This document shows positions 1 through 6,775 of a DNA stretch of 9,433 nt, piece after piece. The first letter of the stretch is position 1, and every line of letters begins with the position of its first letter. Source of the stretch: an uncultured Actinomycetes bacterium (GTDB taxonomy: Bacteria; Actinomycetota; Actinomycetes; Nanopelagicales; Nanopelagicaceae); the NCBI GenBank assembly GCA_903842855.1, contig CAIMNT010000047.1:1-9433 (forward strand), in the 5' to 3' direction. The position numbers and the translations under genes are program-made. The notes under the pieces are model-generated. The model was not told the DNA's origin, did not search any database, and saw nothing but the letters and a program-made list of their open reading frames with translations.

Positions 1-384
1 AAGTTTGTCGAGCGTTCCACCCGTGTGTCCAAGTCCTCTACCGGAAAGTTGAGGAACAGCGCCGCCGCACGCGGCCACGAGCGGTGCCAGCGGGAGGGTA
101 ATCTTGTCACCTACACCACCGGTTGAATGTTTATCGGCGGTCTTTCGGGTAAGTGCCGACCAATTCATGCGCTCACCGCTATTGATCATCGCATCTGTCC
201 AGCGTGAAATTTCCCTCATATTCATGCCATTGAGCAAGATCGCCATCAAGAGAGCGGACATCTGTTCATCTGCTACAACGCCACGGGTATAGGCGCCCAC
301 GATCCAGTCAATTTGTGGATCGCTTAACTCCCCCTTGTCGCGCTTGGCACTTATTATTTCTACAGCTGCAAATGGTTCAGTCAT
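1..384 (-). CDS. deoA: Thymidine phosphorylase, N-terminal part (cut by window edge)
   Basis: This gene encodes a cytoplasmic pyrimidine-nucleoside phosphorylase that splits thymidine or deoxyuridine with phosphate into base and 2-deoxyribose-1-phosphate. Only the first 128 codons are present; the family is usually about 430 residues. Seen directly: the phosphate-binding motif KHSTGGVGDK at residues 85-94 and the family signature SGRGLGHTGGTLDKL at 114-128, running into the edge. The helical N-terminal domain before them has normal length. The ATG at 384-382 is preceded by AAAGGA with a five-base spacer. It lies 17 bp behind cdd, so it is the last visible gene of the nucleoside operon and uses the deoxyuridine that Cdd produces. 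A broader pyrimidine-nucleoside phosphorylase (Pdp) cannot be excluded from the N-terminal third alone. Confidence 0.96.
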   Translation of the reverse strand, partial: MTEPFAAVEIISAKRDKGELSDPQIDWIVGAYTRGVVADEQMSALLMAILLNGMNMREISRWTDAMINSGERMNWSALTRKTADKHSTGGVGDKITLPLAPLVAACGGAVPQLSGRGLGHTGGTLDKL

Positions 385-401
385 TACAATCCTTTAGACC
401 T

Positions 402-797
402 CTAGGGGAGTTGATCTGGACCGAAGGCCCAGGGGAGTATTTCAGACATCGGAAGAGGCCCGGCGGGTGTCATCAACTGGCAGTTGGGTCCCCCGTGTTC
501 AAATATTAATTGGCGGCAACGACCACAAGGGGAGAGGAACTCACCGGCACCATCAACACAGACGATCGCCACCAATTTGCCTCCGCCACTGGCAATCAGG
601 CTCGAGACCATGCCACATTCAGCACAGAGAGTCATGCCATAACTAGCATTTTCGACATTGCAACCAGTGACTATTCGCCCATCATCTACGAGCCCAGCCA
701 CTCCAACCGGAAACTTTGAATACGGAGCGTAGGCCCTGGTCATGATGTGTTTGGCCTCAGCGTGAAGTTCGTCCCAATCTATATCTGGGGAGTTCAA
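402..797 (-). CDS. cdd: Cytidine deaminase
   Basis: This is a cytoplasmic zinc enzyme that hydrolytically deaminates cytidine and deoxycytidine to uridine and deoxyuridine. The 131-residue length is normal for the homotetrameric class. Motifs seen: substrate-binding GCNVENASYG (45-54), then CAEC with zinc ligand C58 and catalytic E60, and PCGRC supplying zinc ligands C91 and C94. CAEC in place of the commoner CAER is the form I know from mycobacterial Cdd, which supports an actinobacterial host. The start is TTG at 797-795. Its last two bases begin the upstream permease's TGA (TTGA overlap), and GGTGA lies six bases upstream; the next in-frame ATG (residue 19) would remove part of the N-terminal helix. 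It sits between the nucleoside permease and deoA, processing imported cytidine. Confidence 0.96.
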   Translation of the reverse strand: MNSPDIDWDELHAEAKHIMTRAYAPYSKFPVGVAGLVDDGRIVTGCNVENASYGMTLCAECGMVSSLIASGGGKLVAIVCVDGAGEFLSPCGRCRQLIFEHGGPNCQLMTPAGPLPMSEILPWAFGPDQLP

Positions 798-2053
798 TGC
801 GATTCACCGCGTTTATACGGAGTTCCATCTGCCGCAGGCGCTCGTACTCTCCCCACAAAGCCGGTTACCGCCACGACTGTTACGAGATAAGGGACCATGA
901 GCATGAACTCCGATGGAATCGGAGTTCCGATGATCCCGAGCACGCTCTGCAGATTATCGGCAAAACCAAAGAGCAGGGCTGCTGATACAGCGCCCCAGGG
1001 AGTCCAACGGCCGAAGATGAGCGCTGCTAGAGCGATGAAGCCCTTACCCGCAGTCATCTCTTTATTGAATGCTCCTACTCCACCAACGGTGAAATAAGCG
1101 CCACCTAAACCGGCGACCATTCCCGCGATCATGACGTTCATGAAACGAAGCCGATTTACTTTAATTCCTACGCTATCGGCGGCAGTTGGGTGCTCACCGA
1201 CTGCGCGGGTACGAAGACCCCACTTTGTCTTGAAGAGTGAGTAGCTAATCAGGAAGACCACACCGTACATCAGGTAAACGATGATGCTCTGATCGAAGAG
1301 GATTGGACCGAGAACTGGAATCTTCCAAAGAATCGGGAGTTTGATCGCAGATAGCGTTGGACCAGAGTTCCAGGTGGCTTGGTAAGGAATCAACAACTTC
1401 TTGTACAAGAAATCGGTGATGCCATATACCAGCACGTTGAGTACAAAGCCCAAGATGATTTGATCGATGGCAAAGTTGATGGCAAATACCGCGAGCAGAG
1501 TGGAGATCAGACATCCCGCAAAAGGAGCAACGACCAATCCCAGGAAGGTGGAGTGTGTAAGGCTCGCGACTACCCCACTTACAAAGGCGCCGGCCAGAAG
1601 TTGTCCTTCGATGGCGATGTTGACCACGCCTGAGCGTTCACTCAGCACTCCGGCCATCGAACCAAAGATCAATGGAACCGAGAGAAGAAGTGCGCCTTGG
1701 AGTAACCCGGTAAATGGAATGAATTTTCCAGCGGCGGCCCACGAGAGAAATGACATCATTATTCCAGCGGCACCAATTGCGCTCGCTATTCCTATGGTCT
1801 TGCCAGCCCGAAATTGTATAAATGCAATGGCTGAGGCGACTATTGATATTGATCCGAAGAGCAGGGATGCAGTTCGAGATCCGATCACCCATTGTTGAAT
1901 CAGCACCCACTCTTTATCAAGTACAAAACCATATGTAACAACCTGGCCACTCTTTTGAAGCAGGCCAAAGATTAATGTGGAAAGCAGGGCAAGTACCGCC
2001 ATGACGTAAAGTGATCGACGTCGGCGACGTTCTGCAGCGGAGAGAGCCTTCAT
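794..2053 (-). CDS. Nucleoside ABC transporter permease (second permease)
   Basis: This is an inner-membrane permease of the BPD_transp_2 family, equivalent in position to NupQ/YufQ of the Bacillus nucleoside transporter. It is 419 residues with many hydrophobic helices. It carries the subfamily segment SERSGVVNIAIEGQ near 138-151 and a cytoplasmic coupling-loop motif GEHPTAADSVGI near 286-297 that should contact the ATPase. A basic N-terminus (ERRRRR) marks the cytoplasmic side. Two ATGs are possible. I chose the one at 2053-2051 because it forms an ATGA overlap with the preceding permease and has AAGGGA eight bases upstream; the ATG at 2062 would place the Shine-Dalgarno directly against the start. 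It pairs with the neighbouring permease as a heterodimeric channel. The substrate is inferred from context. Confidence 0.93.
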   Translation of the reverse strand: MKALSAAERRRRRSLYVMAVLALLSTLIFGLLQKSGQVVTYGFVLDKEWVLIQQWVIGSRTASLLFGSISIVASAIAFIQFRAGKTIGIASAIGAAGIMMSFLSWAAAGKFIPFTGLLQGALLLSVPLIFGSMAGVLSERSGVVNIAIEGQLLAGAFVSGVVASLTHSTFLGLVVAPFAGCLISTLLAVFAINFAIDQIILGFVLNVLVYGITDFLYKKLLIPYQATWNSGPTLSAIKLPILWKIPVLGPILFDQSIIVYLMYGVVFLISYSLFKTKWGLRTRAVGEHPTAADSVGIKVNRLRFMNVMIAGMVAGLGGAYFTVGGVGAFNKEMTAGKGFIALAALIFGRWTPWGAVSAALLFGFADNLQSVLGIIGTPIPSEFMLMVPYLVTVVAVTGFVGRVRAPAADGTPYKRGESH

Positions 2054-3228
2054 CCGTTCCATCCCTTCGCCGCCAACTCACCTGTCGTTTTTAGGTTCTT
2101 CAATCTAAATACCCACTTCACAACGGATGGCGCTGCAATAAAGAGAACGACTAAAGCCTGAATGACAAGGACGATATCGATCGGTGTATTGGTATTTGCT
2201 TGCATTGTGCCGCCGCCAGCGCGCAGCGCGCCAAAGAGCAACGAGGCAAAGACGACACCCATTGGCTTGGCTCTGCCCAAAAGTGCAACAGTGATTGCAT
2301 CAAACCCAAAGTTTCCGGCAGTTCCTGAAGTCAGCGAGAAGTCGCTGCCAAGAACGTGTACTGCACCTCCGAGGCCAGCAAGCGCACCTGATATCGCCAT
2401 TACCGATGTCATGACAAAGGGCACAGAGATACCTGCAGTCTTTGCTGCGGCGGAATTCGCTCCTACCGCTCTGAACCTAAATCCCCAGGTACTTCGAGTG
2501 AGCAGCCACCAGACAAATGTTGCTGCGGCAAGCGCTACGAAGATGCCGAGATTAACCCGATAGTTGGGGCCAGCGAGCAGCGGCATTCGCGATGAGGGTA
2601 ATACATCAGGTGAGATCGGATCGCGGCGACCTGGACGTAAGAATGTTGTTGTTCCTAAGAGCCACATTAAGAAGTAGAGAGCCACATAGTTGAGCATGAT
2701 GGTGACGATTACCTCGTGGGCGCCAGTTCGCGCTTTAAGTAATCCGACCAAGCCACCCCAGAGAGCGCCGGCAACAACTGCCGCTAGGGCAGCTGCGATC
2801 ACATGGATTCCAATCGGCCAATGAAAATGAAATCCAACATAGGAGGCAGCAATCGATCCAAAAATAAATTGCCCTTGCGCCCCAATATTAAAAAGTCCCG
2901 CTCTAAATGCGAGCGCGACTGAGAGACCAGCCAAGATAAGTGGCGCGGCAGTAACGAGCGTTTCAGAGAGGGGGTACCACGAGAGAAGTGCATCATGAGG
3001 TTTTGCAAGGCTGGGATTGTAAACCGAGCCTTCAAAGAGAGCCAAGTAGGACTGCCATATAGCTACGCCGGCCGCCTTGATGAAGGCCCATGGGTGACCA
3101 ATGTGCTTGAGGACGGTTGAATCTGAAAAGGCGATTAAGAGGGCGCCAAAGGCCATCGCAAGTAGAAATGAGAGACCAGGGAGCGTTAAGGCGCGCAGCG
3201 ATGGACGTTTAATATTTAACTTACGCAT
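2050..3228 (-). CDS. Nucleoside ABC transporter permease (first permease)
   Basis: This is a BPD_transp_2 family permease of 392 residues, corresponding in gene order to NupP/YufP of Bacillus-type nucleoside transporters. Seen: a first membrane helix near 14-34, the subfamily motif FRAGLFNIGAQGQ at about 108-120, and the coupling-loop motif GANSAAAKTAGI near 256-267 that resembles the one in the second permease. A loop of about 50 residues between the first helix and the core is probably outside the cell. The start is the ATG at 3228-3226, with AGGTG about seven bases upstream; a GTG nine bases earlier (3237) has its possible ribosome site directly against it. The start overlaps the ATPase end by 8 bp and the stop overlaps the next permease by 4 bp, so the subunits are probably translationally coupled. 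Confidence 0.93.
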   Translation of the reverse strand: MRKLNIKRPSLRALTLPGLSFLLAMAFGALLIAFSDSTVLKHIGHPWAFIKAAGVAIWQSYLALFEGSVYNPSLAKPHDALLSWYPLSETLVTAAPLILAGLSVALAFRAGLFNIGAQGQFIFGSIAASYVGFHFHWPIGIHVIAAALAAVVAGALWGGLVGLLKARTGAHEVIVTIMLNYVALYFLMWLLGTTTFLRPGRRDPISPDVLPSSRMPLLAGPNYRVNLGIFVALAAATFVWWLLTRSTWGFRFRAVGANSAAAKTAGISVPFVMTSVMAISGALAGLGGAVHVLGSDFSLTSGTAGNFGFDAITVALLGRAKPMGVVFASLLFGALRAGGGTMQANTNTPIDIVLVIQALVVLFIAAPSVVKWVFRLKNLKTTGELAAKGWNG

Positions 3229-4723
3229 GCACGACACCTGCCATTAGTAGTCCGAGCTCTTGAGCGCTTACACCTGATGGGACGATGGAGAGAATCTCTC
3301 CGCGATACATAACGGCGATGCGATCTGCAAGGGCGAGTACCTCATCGAGTTCGGTGCTGAAGAGCAGCACGGCTCGTCCCGCATCACGTTCTTCCAAAAT
3401 TCTTTTATGAACAAACTCAATTGATCCGACATCTAGCCCTCGCGTGGGTTGGGAGGCAACGAGAAGTTTGACGGGGCGAGAGAGTTCGCGGGCGAGGACA
3501 ACCTTCTGCTTATTGCCACCGGATAGCGAGGAGATCGGATCTGTGACAGATTGCAGACGAATATCGAATTCAACTTTGCGCTTTTCGGCTTCTGAAAGCA
3601 CGGTGCTAGGAGACATCTGAATTCCCTTCGCATATGGAGGCAGATCGTGCAGATCTAGGATGAGGTTCTCGGCGATAGACATTGATGCGATCAGACCATC
3701 TAACTCGCGGGATTCTGGAACGAAGGCGATGCCGGCGTGGAGCGACTCTCTTACACTCTTGCCTATCACTTCCGCACCATTAAGCAGGATCGAGCCCTCA
3801 ACATGCTCCTCCAGATTGACCATCGCGCGCGCAACCTCTGATTGGCCATTTCCCTGAACTCCGGCGATAGCGAGCACCTCACCAGCTCGAACTTCAAAGT
3901 TCACATTGCTTACCAAGGCGCGGCCAGTGATGTCGCGGATGGTGAGATCTTTAACGGTAAGAACCGGCTCCCCAATGGTATGTGCGCCCTTATCGGGTGC
4001 TAGCTCAACTTCACGGCCCACCATCAGAGAGGCCAACTCTTTCTGCGAGGCATCGGGGGAGGCGCTTCCAACGACCTTTCCACGACGAATAATTGTGATG
4101 CGATCAGCGACCGCTTTCACCTCTCGCAATTTATGGGTGATGAAGATGATCGAAGTGCCTTGTTCTTTGAGTTCTTTCATTATTTTAAGGAGATCATCTG
4201 TCTCCTGCGGAGTAAGTACAGCGGTCGGTTCATCCAAAATAAGTACCTTAGCATCGTAAATCAGAGCGCGAATGATCTCTACTCGCTGCTGCACTCCAAC
4301 TGGTAACCCTTCAATCAAATCATCAGGATTAACGTTGAAATTAAATTGGTCCGAAACCTCTTTAATTCGCTCGCGCGCCTCGTGCAGATCTAGTCGTCCT
4401 GCAAAGCCACTTTTTTCATGGCCAAGAACAATATTCTCAGCAACAGTAAATACTGGAACCAACATAAAGTGTTGGTGCACCATTCCGATTCCGGACGCTA
4501 ATGCATCACTTGGCTCTTTAATATTCTTAACTACGTCATCAACAAGAATTTCACCGCTATCTGGGGCTACAAGCCCATAGACAATATTCATGAGAGTGGA
4601 TTTTCCTGCGCCGTTCTCACCCAAGATGGCATGGATTTCGCCAGTCTCTACCCGTAGATCAATCGAATCATTAGCGAGTAGCGTCCCAAAGGACTTGGTG
4701 ATCCCGCGAAGTTCTAGTGACAC
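3221..4723 (-). CDS. Nucleoside ABC transporter, double ATP-binding subunit
   Basis: This is the cytoplasmic ATPase that powers nucleoside import, with two fused nucleotide-binding domains in 500 residues (NupO/YufO-like, sugar-type duplicated layout). Domain 1 is complete: Walker A GENGAGKST (35-43), a signature in the form VGVQQR (142-147), Walker B VLILDEP (160-166) and H-loop H197. Domain 2 is the usual degenerate partner: GVQGNGQSE (288-296) lacks the Walker A lysine, LSGGNKQ is intact (400-406), and Walker B reads LLVASQPT with Q where the catalytic glutamate would be. So probably only one ATP site is fully catalytic, as is common in this class. The start is GTG at 4723-4721, with AGGAG eight bases upstream; a TTG at 4750 lacks such a site. 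It is separated from bmpA by a terminator and overlaps the first permease by 8 bp. Confidence 0.95.
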   Translation of the reverse strand: MSLELRGITKSFGTLLANDSIDLRVETGEIHAILGENGAGKSTLMNIVYGLVAPDSGEILVDDVVKNIKEPSDALASGIGMVHQHFMLVPVFTVAENIVLGHEKSGFAGRLDLHEARERIKEVSDQFNFNVNPDDLIEGLPVGVQQRVEIIRALIYDAKVLILDEPTAVLTPQETDDLLKIMKELKEQGTSIIFITHKLREVKAVADRITIIRRGKVVGSASPDASQKELASLMVGREVELAPDKGAHTIGEPVLTVKDLTIRDITGRALVSNVNFEVRAGEVLAIAGVQGNGQSEVARAMVNLEEHVEGSILLNGAEVIGKSVRESLHAGIAFVPESRELDGLIASMSIAENLILDLHDLPPYAKGIQMSPSTVLSEAEKRKVEFDIRLQSVTDPISSLSGGNKQKVVLARELSRPVKLLVASQPTRGLDVGSIEFVHKRILEERDAGRAVLLFSTELDEVLALADRIAVMYRGEILSIVPSGVSAQELGLLMAGVVHA

Positions 4724-4769
4724 GAATCCCTCTCCTAAATCTCTGAACAATTAAATCAAGAATTATTAA

Positions 4770-4808
4770 AAAAACCGAGAGGGTTATCAAATAACCCTCT
4801 CGGTTTTT
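4770..4808 (-). terminator. Intrinsic terminator between bmpA and the ATPase gene
   Basis: There is a perfect 18-bp inverted repeat with a CAA loop at 4788-4790. The GC-rich core CCGAGAGGG pairs with CCCTCTCGG, and the arms are flanked by an A run on one side and a T run on the other. On the minus strand it reads as a stem followed by seven T, the classic intrinsic form; the A/T flanks would also let it stop plus-strand transcription. It lies 20 bases after the bmpA stop and 46 bases before the ATPase start, inside a run of same-strand genes. It probably passes only part of the transcripts, giving more binding protein than membrane subunits. The alternative is full termination with a separate downstream promoter, which I do not see clearly in the short remaining gap. 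Confidence 0.92.
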
Positions 4809-4828
4809 AACGAACTAGTTTGCTAGTC

Positions 4829-5887
4829 CTACTTAGTTACATCAACTGAACCTGAAGAGATCTGTGCAGCCAATGTGCGAAGCTCTTGCTGTAGAACAGC
4901 AGGAACCTTACGTGCTAAGTCATGGAATCCAGCGAGGCCGGTTCCCTTGTTTGCAAGAGTTCCAACATATTGAACGTTAGTGAACTTGCCAGCAGCAGTG
5001 TCCTTGATAACAGCAGCAACAGAAGCGCCTACGCCCTTTGTTACTGAGTTTAGAATTACTGCCTTTACCTTTGCATCTGTGACTTGGCCCCACATATCAG
5101 AGTCAACACCGATGGTGACTGACTTACCTGAGGTGACTGACTCGCCAGCAGTTGCATTCTCAAGACCACCAGCAACAGGGAAGATTACATCTGCACCCTG
5201 TTGTTCGAAGTTCTTTGAGATTTGAAGTGCCTTGTTTGAATCACTGAAGCCACCAACGAAGGTGCCATCTTGCTTAGCGGTATCCCAGCCGAGAACAACA
5301 ACCTTCTTGTTCTTCTGCTTGTTGTAGTAAGCGACGCCCTTAGCAAAGCCATCCATGTAGATGGAGACTGGCGGAATGTTGATTCCGCCGTATGTTGCGA
5401 CCTTACCGGTCTTGGAATATCCAGCAGCAAGGTAACCAGCTACGAATGCAGATTGGTTGGTTGCGAAGGTCAATCCGCGGAGGTTTGCGACTGGCTTGTT
5501 GTTTACAAGTCCTGGATCGTCAACCTGTGCGAACTTAATTGTTGGGTTTGCGACTGCTGCAGCGTCGATAGCTGAAGTGATCAAGAATCCAACACCAATG
5601 ATGAGGGTACATTTTGCGTCAACGAGTGACTTTACTTCGCCTGTGTAATCAGGGTTGTTTGCATCTGCAACAACGTAAGAGACCGTTGCCTTGTTTTGCA
5701 CTGACTGTGCGCCAGCCCATGCTGATGCGTTGAATGAGTGGTCATCGATACCGCCGGTATCGAGTGCCAAGCAGACCTTTGGCTTTGATGCAGCTGCGAG
5801 TGACGCAGGGGCGGTAACAATTCCAACCATTGAGATTGCAAGTGTTGAAGCCGCTGCGAGAGCAGTGAACTTAACTGATTTCTTCAA
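4829..5887 (-). CDS. bmpA: BMP-family nucleoside-binding protein of ABC importer
   Basis: This is the extracytoplasmic solute-binding protein of the BMP/PnrA/NupN type that delivers purine or pyrimidine nucleosides to the permeases. It is 352 residues: a signal peptide (basic MKKSVK, then a hydrophobic core to about residue 27, AxA-like cleavage sites APA or SLA near 28-31), followed by the periplasmic-binding fold starting KVCLALDTGG. The family motif DTGGIDDHSFN is at 43-53. The only cysteines are C39 and C93, which may form a disulfide. There is no lipobox cysteine, although Gram-positive members are usually lipoproteins. The TTG start at 5887-5885 is chosen because GGGAGG lies five bases upstream and it begins a proper signal peptide; the open frame continues upstream to 5977 without support. 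It is the first gene of the operon. Confidence 0.94.
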   Translation of the reverse strand: MKKSVKFTALAAASTLAISMVGIVTAPASLAAASKPKVCLALDTGGIDDHSFNASAWAGAQSVQNKATVSYVVADANNPDYTGEVKSLVDAKCTLIIGVGFLITSAIDAAAVANPTIKFAQVDDPGLVNNKPVANLRGLTFATNQSAFVAGYLAAGYSKTGKVATYGGINIPPVSIYMDGFAKGVAYYNKQKNKKVVVLGWDTAKQDGTFVGGFSDSNKALQISKNFEQQGADVIFPVAGGLENATAGESVTSGKSVTIGVDSDMWGQVTDAKVKAVILNSVTKGVGASVAAVIKDTAAGKFTNVQYVGTLANKGTGLAGFHDLARKVPAVLQQELRTLAAQISSGSVDVTK

Positions 5888-5892
5888 GATTT

Positions 5893-5921
5893 CCTCCCGA
5901 GGGTCCCTCGCTAGTGAGGGG
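5893..5921 (-). promoter_or_regulatory. bmpA leader with competing GC-rich stems at the ribosome site
   Basis: On the minus strand the leader holds four complementary segments in a row: CCCCTC (5921-5916), CGAGGG (5910-5905), CCCTCG (5903-5898) and GGGAGG (5898-5893), the last being the bmpA Shine-Dalgarno. Segments 1 and 2 can form a five-pair stem with a six-base loop. Segments 2 and 3 can pair instead with a tight loop, and segment 3 is also complementary to the Shine-Dalgarno. This could modulate bmpA translation. No known riboswitch class is recognised, and the arms are short, so function is inference. Confidence 0.4.
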
Positions 5922-5942
5922 TTGAGTGTCTGTAACTTACTC

Positions 5943-5974
5943 AATTTATTAGCAATAGGCATACCAGCAGTCAC
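5943..5974 (-). promoter_or_regulatory. Candidate promoter of the nucleoside operon
   Basis: On the minus strand a -35-like GTGACT (5974-5969) is followed after 17 bases by TAATAA (5951-5946) preceded by TGC, an extended -10 arrangement. An overlapping TAAATT (5948-5943) fits the actinobacterial TANNNT -10 pattern. Either would give a leader of roughly 50 bases before the bmpA TTG. Matches to consensus are only partial. Confidence 0.4.
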
Positions 5975-6008
5975 CACTTTTTACGGCGTTTATCTCAACC
6001 ATTACTTG

Positions 6009-6046
6009 AGAGTTCTCTAGATCACATTGTGTTGAGGGGTAGCCCC
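6009..6046. promoter_or_regulatory. Cluster of three short palindromes upstream of the bmpA promoter
   Basis: Three small inverted repeats follow each other: AGAG-TT-CTCT (6009-6018), CACA-T-TGTG (6023-6031) and GGGG-TAG-CCCC (6036-6046). They lie 35-75 bases upstream of the candidate bmpA -35 and between the divergent genes bmpA and the 6165 gene. They may be operator sites for a regulator of nucleoside uptake. Each is short enough to be chance. Confidence 0.3.
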
Positions 6047-6095
6047 GTGTTCTGCCCTTTTGTAATTCAAAGCGCAGGTTCATGATTAGTACTGA

Positions 6096-6143
6096 AAGGA
6101 ACTCGGGAAACTATTGAAATACGCGGTTTTCAACTCGTTCCTT
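6096..6143 (+). repeat. Imperfect inverted repeat in the leader of the 6165 gene
   Basis: AAGGAAC at 6096-6102 is perfectly complementary to GTTCCTT at 6137-6143, and the inner GAAAC (6107-6111) can pair with the GTTTTC segment (6126-6131). The octamer GAAAGGAA occurs at 6094-6101 and again at 6152-6159, where it contains the ribosome binding site of the downstream gene. The structure ends nine bases before that site. It may be a leader hairpin or protein-binding site; there is no direct evidence of function. Confidence 0.3.
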
Positions 6144-6164
6144 ACATCGACGAAAGGAATTACA

Positions 6165-6713
6165 GTGAACAGAAAATTTATCGACAAGGTGGCTAGCTCC
6201 ACTGGTCTTCTCCTCGCAGTCGTCTTGCTCCTTGCAGGAGGATTGCTGACATGGGGTTATTCATTCACCAATGACCAAGTAAAAACTCAGCTTTCAGAAC
6301 AGAATGTCACCTTCCCTGCTGCAGGTAGTGGAGCAATTACGAGTTTGCCAGCAGCTGATGCCGCAGCCGTCTCTAAGTACGCCGGGCAACAGATGCTCAC
6401 CGGTCGTCAGGCCGAGGTCTACGCAGATCATTTCATCGCTGTTCATTTGAAGGAGATCGCCGGTGGAAAGACTTACTCCCAGGTTAGTGCTGCTGCCCAA
6501 GCTGATCCAACCAATGCTGCACTAGCAAATCAGGTACAGCTTCTCTTCCGTGGCTCAACCCTCCGCGGCCTACTGCTTTACGGATATGCCTTTTGGCAGA
6601 TCGGACAGATTGCAATGTATGCAGCTCTCGTTGCCTACCTCGGCGGAGTCCTCTTCTTGCTCTTGGCACTCCTTGGCTTCTTGCACGCCCGTCGTGTCGG
6701 GGAGCAGGCATAA
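6165..6713 (+). CDS. Uncharacterised two-helix membrane protein of actinobacterial type
   Basis: This 182-residue protein has one membrane helix near the N-terminus (about 12-32, LLLAVVLLLAGGLL) and one near the C-terminus (about 148-173). Between them is a domain of about 115 residues, probably extracytoplasmic, with segments such as YAGQQMLTGRQAEVYADHF (72-90) and KTYSQVSAAAQADPTNAAL (102-120). There are no cysteines and no catalytic motif. I recognise the pattern from conserved actinobacterial proteins sometimes mislabelled as LigA-like dioxygenases; no enzymatic role is supported. The GTG start at 6165 has AAAGGA six bases upstream and leaves a short basic N-terminus before the helix; a TTG at 6114 has no well-placed ribosome site. 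It is transcribed alone, divergent from bmpA and convergent with the acetyltransferase gene. Confidence 0.85.
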   Translation: MNRKFIDKVASSTGLLLAVVLLLAGGLLTWGYSFTNDQVKTQLSEQNVTFPAAGSGAITSLPAADAAAVSKYAGQQMLTGRQAEVYADHFIAVHLKEIAGGKTYSQVSAAAQADPTNAALANQVQLLFRGSTLRGLLLYGYAFWQIGQIAMYAALVAYLGGVLFLLLALLGFLHARRVGEQA

Positions 6714-6749
6714 GCCTGAAGAGTTACAAGTTAGAAACAATAAAAAGCA

Positions 6750-6775
6750 AAACTTAATAACAACTTAATAAGTTT
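6750..6775 (-). terminator. Weak AT-rich terminator candidate in the convergent junction
   Basis: AAACTTA (6750-6756) and TAAGTTT (6769-6775) form a seven-pair stem. On the minus strand it is followed by a T-rich tract containing TTTTGCTTTTT. The stem includes the stop codon of the acetyltransferase gene. The tandem unit ACTTAATAA (6752-6760 and 6763-6771) creates the symmetry. The stem is almost free of GC, so termination efficiency is doubtful. Confidence 0.35.

Noticed and set aside
1467..1898. Open frame of 143 codons on the plus strand
   Set aside because: It lies wholly antisense to the second permease, whose family motifs are clear; the product is compositionally odd and unrecognisable.
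2162..2563. Plus-strand open frame of 133 codons
   Set aside because: It is antisense to the first permease and has no independent support.
3906..4580. Two long plus-strand open frames opposite the ATPase
   Set aside because: These are shadow frames of a gene with unambiguous Walker and signature motifs.
5185..5575. Overlapping open frames on both strands within bmpA
   Set aside because: The bmpA frame carries signal peptide and family motif; the others are out-of-frame readings.
5888..5977. Upstream extension of bmpA by 30 codons
   Set aside because: It would bury the signal peptide internally and ignore the strong GGGAGG site before the TTG at 5887.
5888..6164. Purine or other known riboswitch in front of bmpA
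   Set aside because: The leader is short and shows none of the conserved junction or loop sequences of known purine, preQ1 or similar aptamers.
6750..6775. Tandem ACTTAATAA repeat as insertion or attachment site
   Set aside because: Only two nine-base AT-rich copies are present with no integrase, transposase or target duplication nearby.
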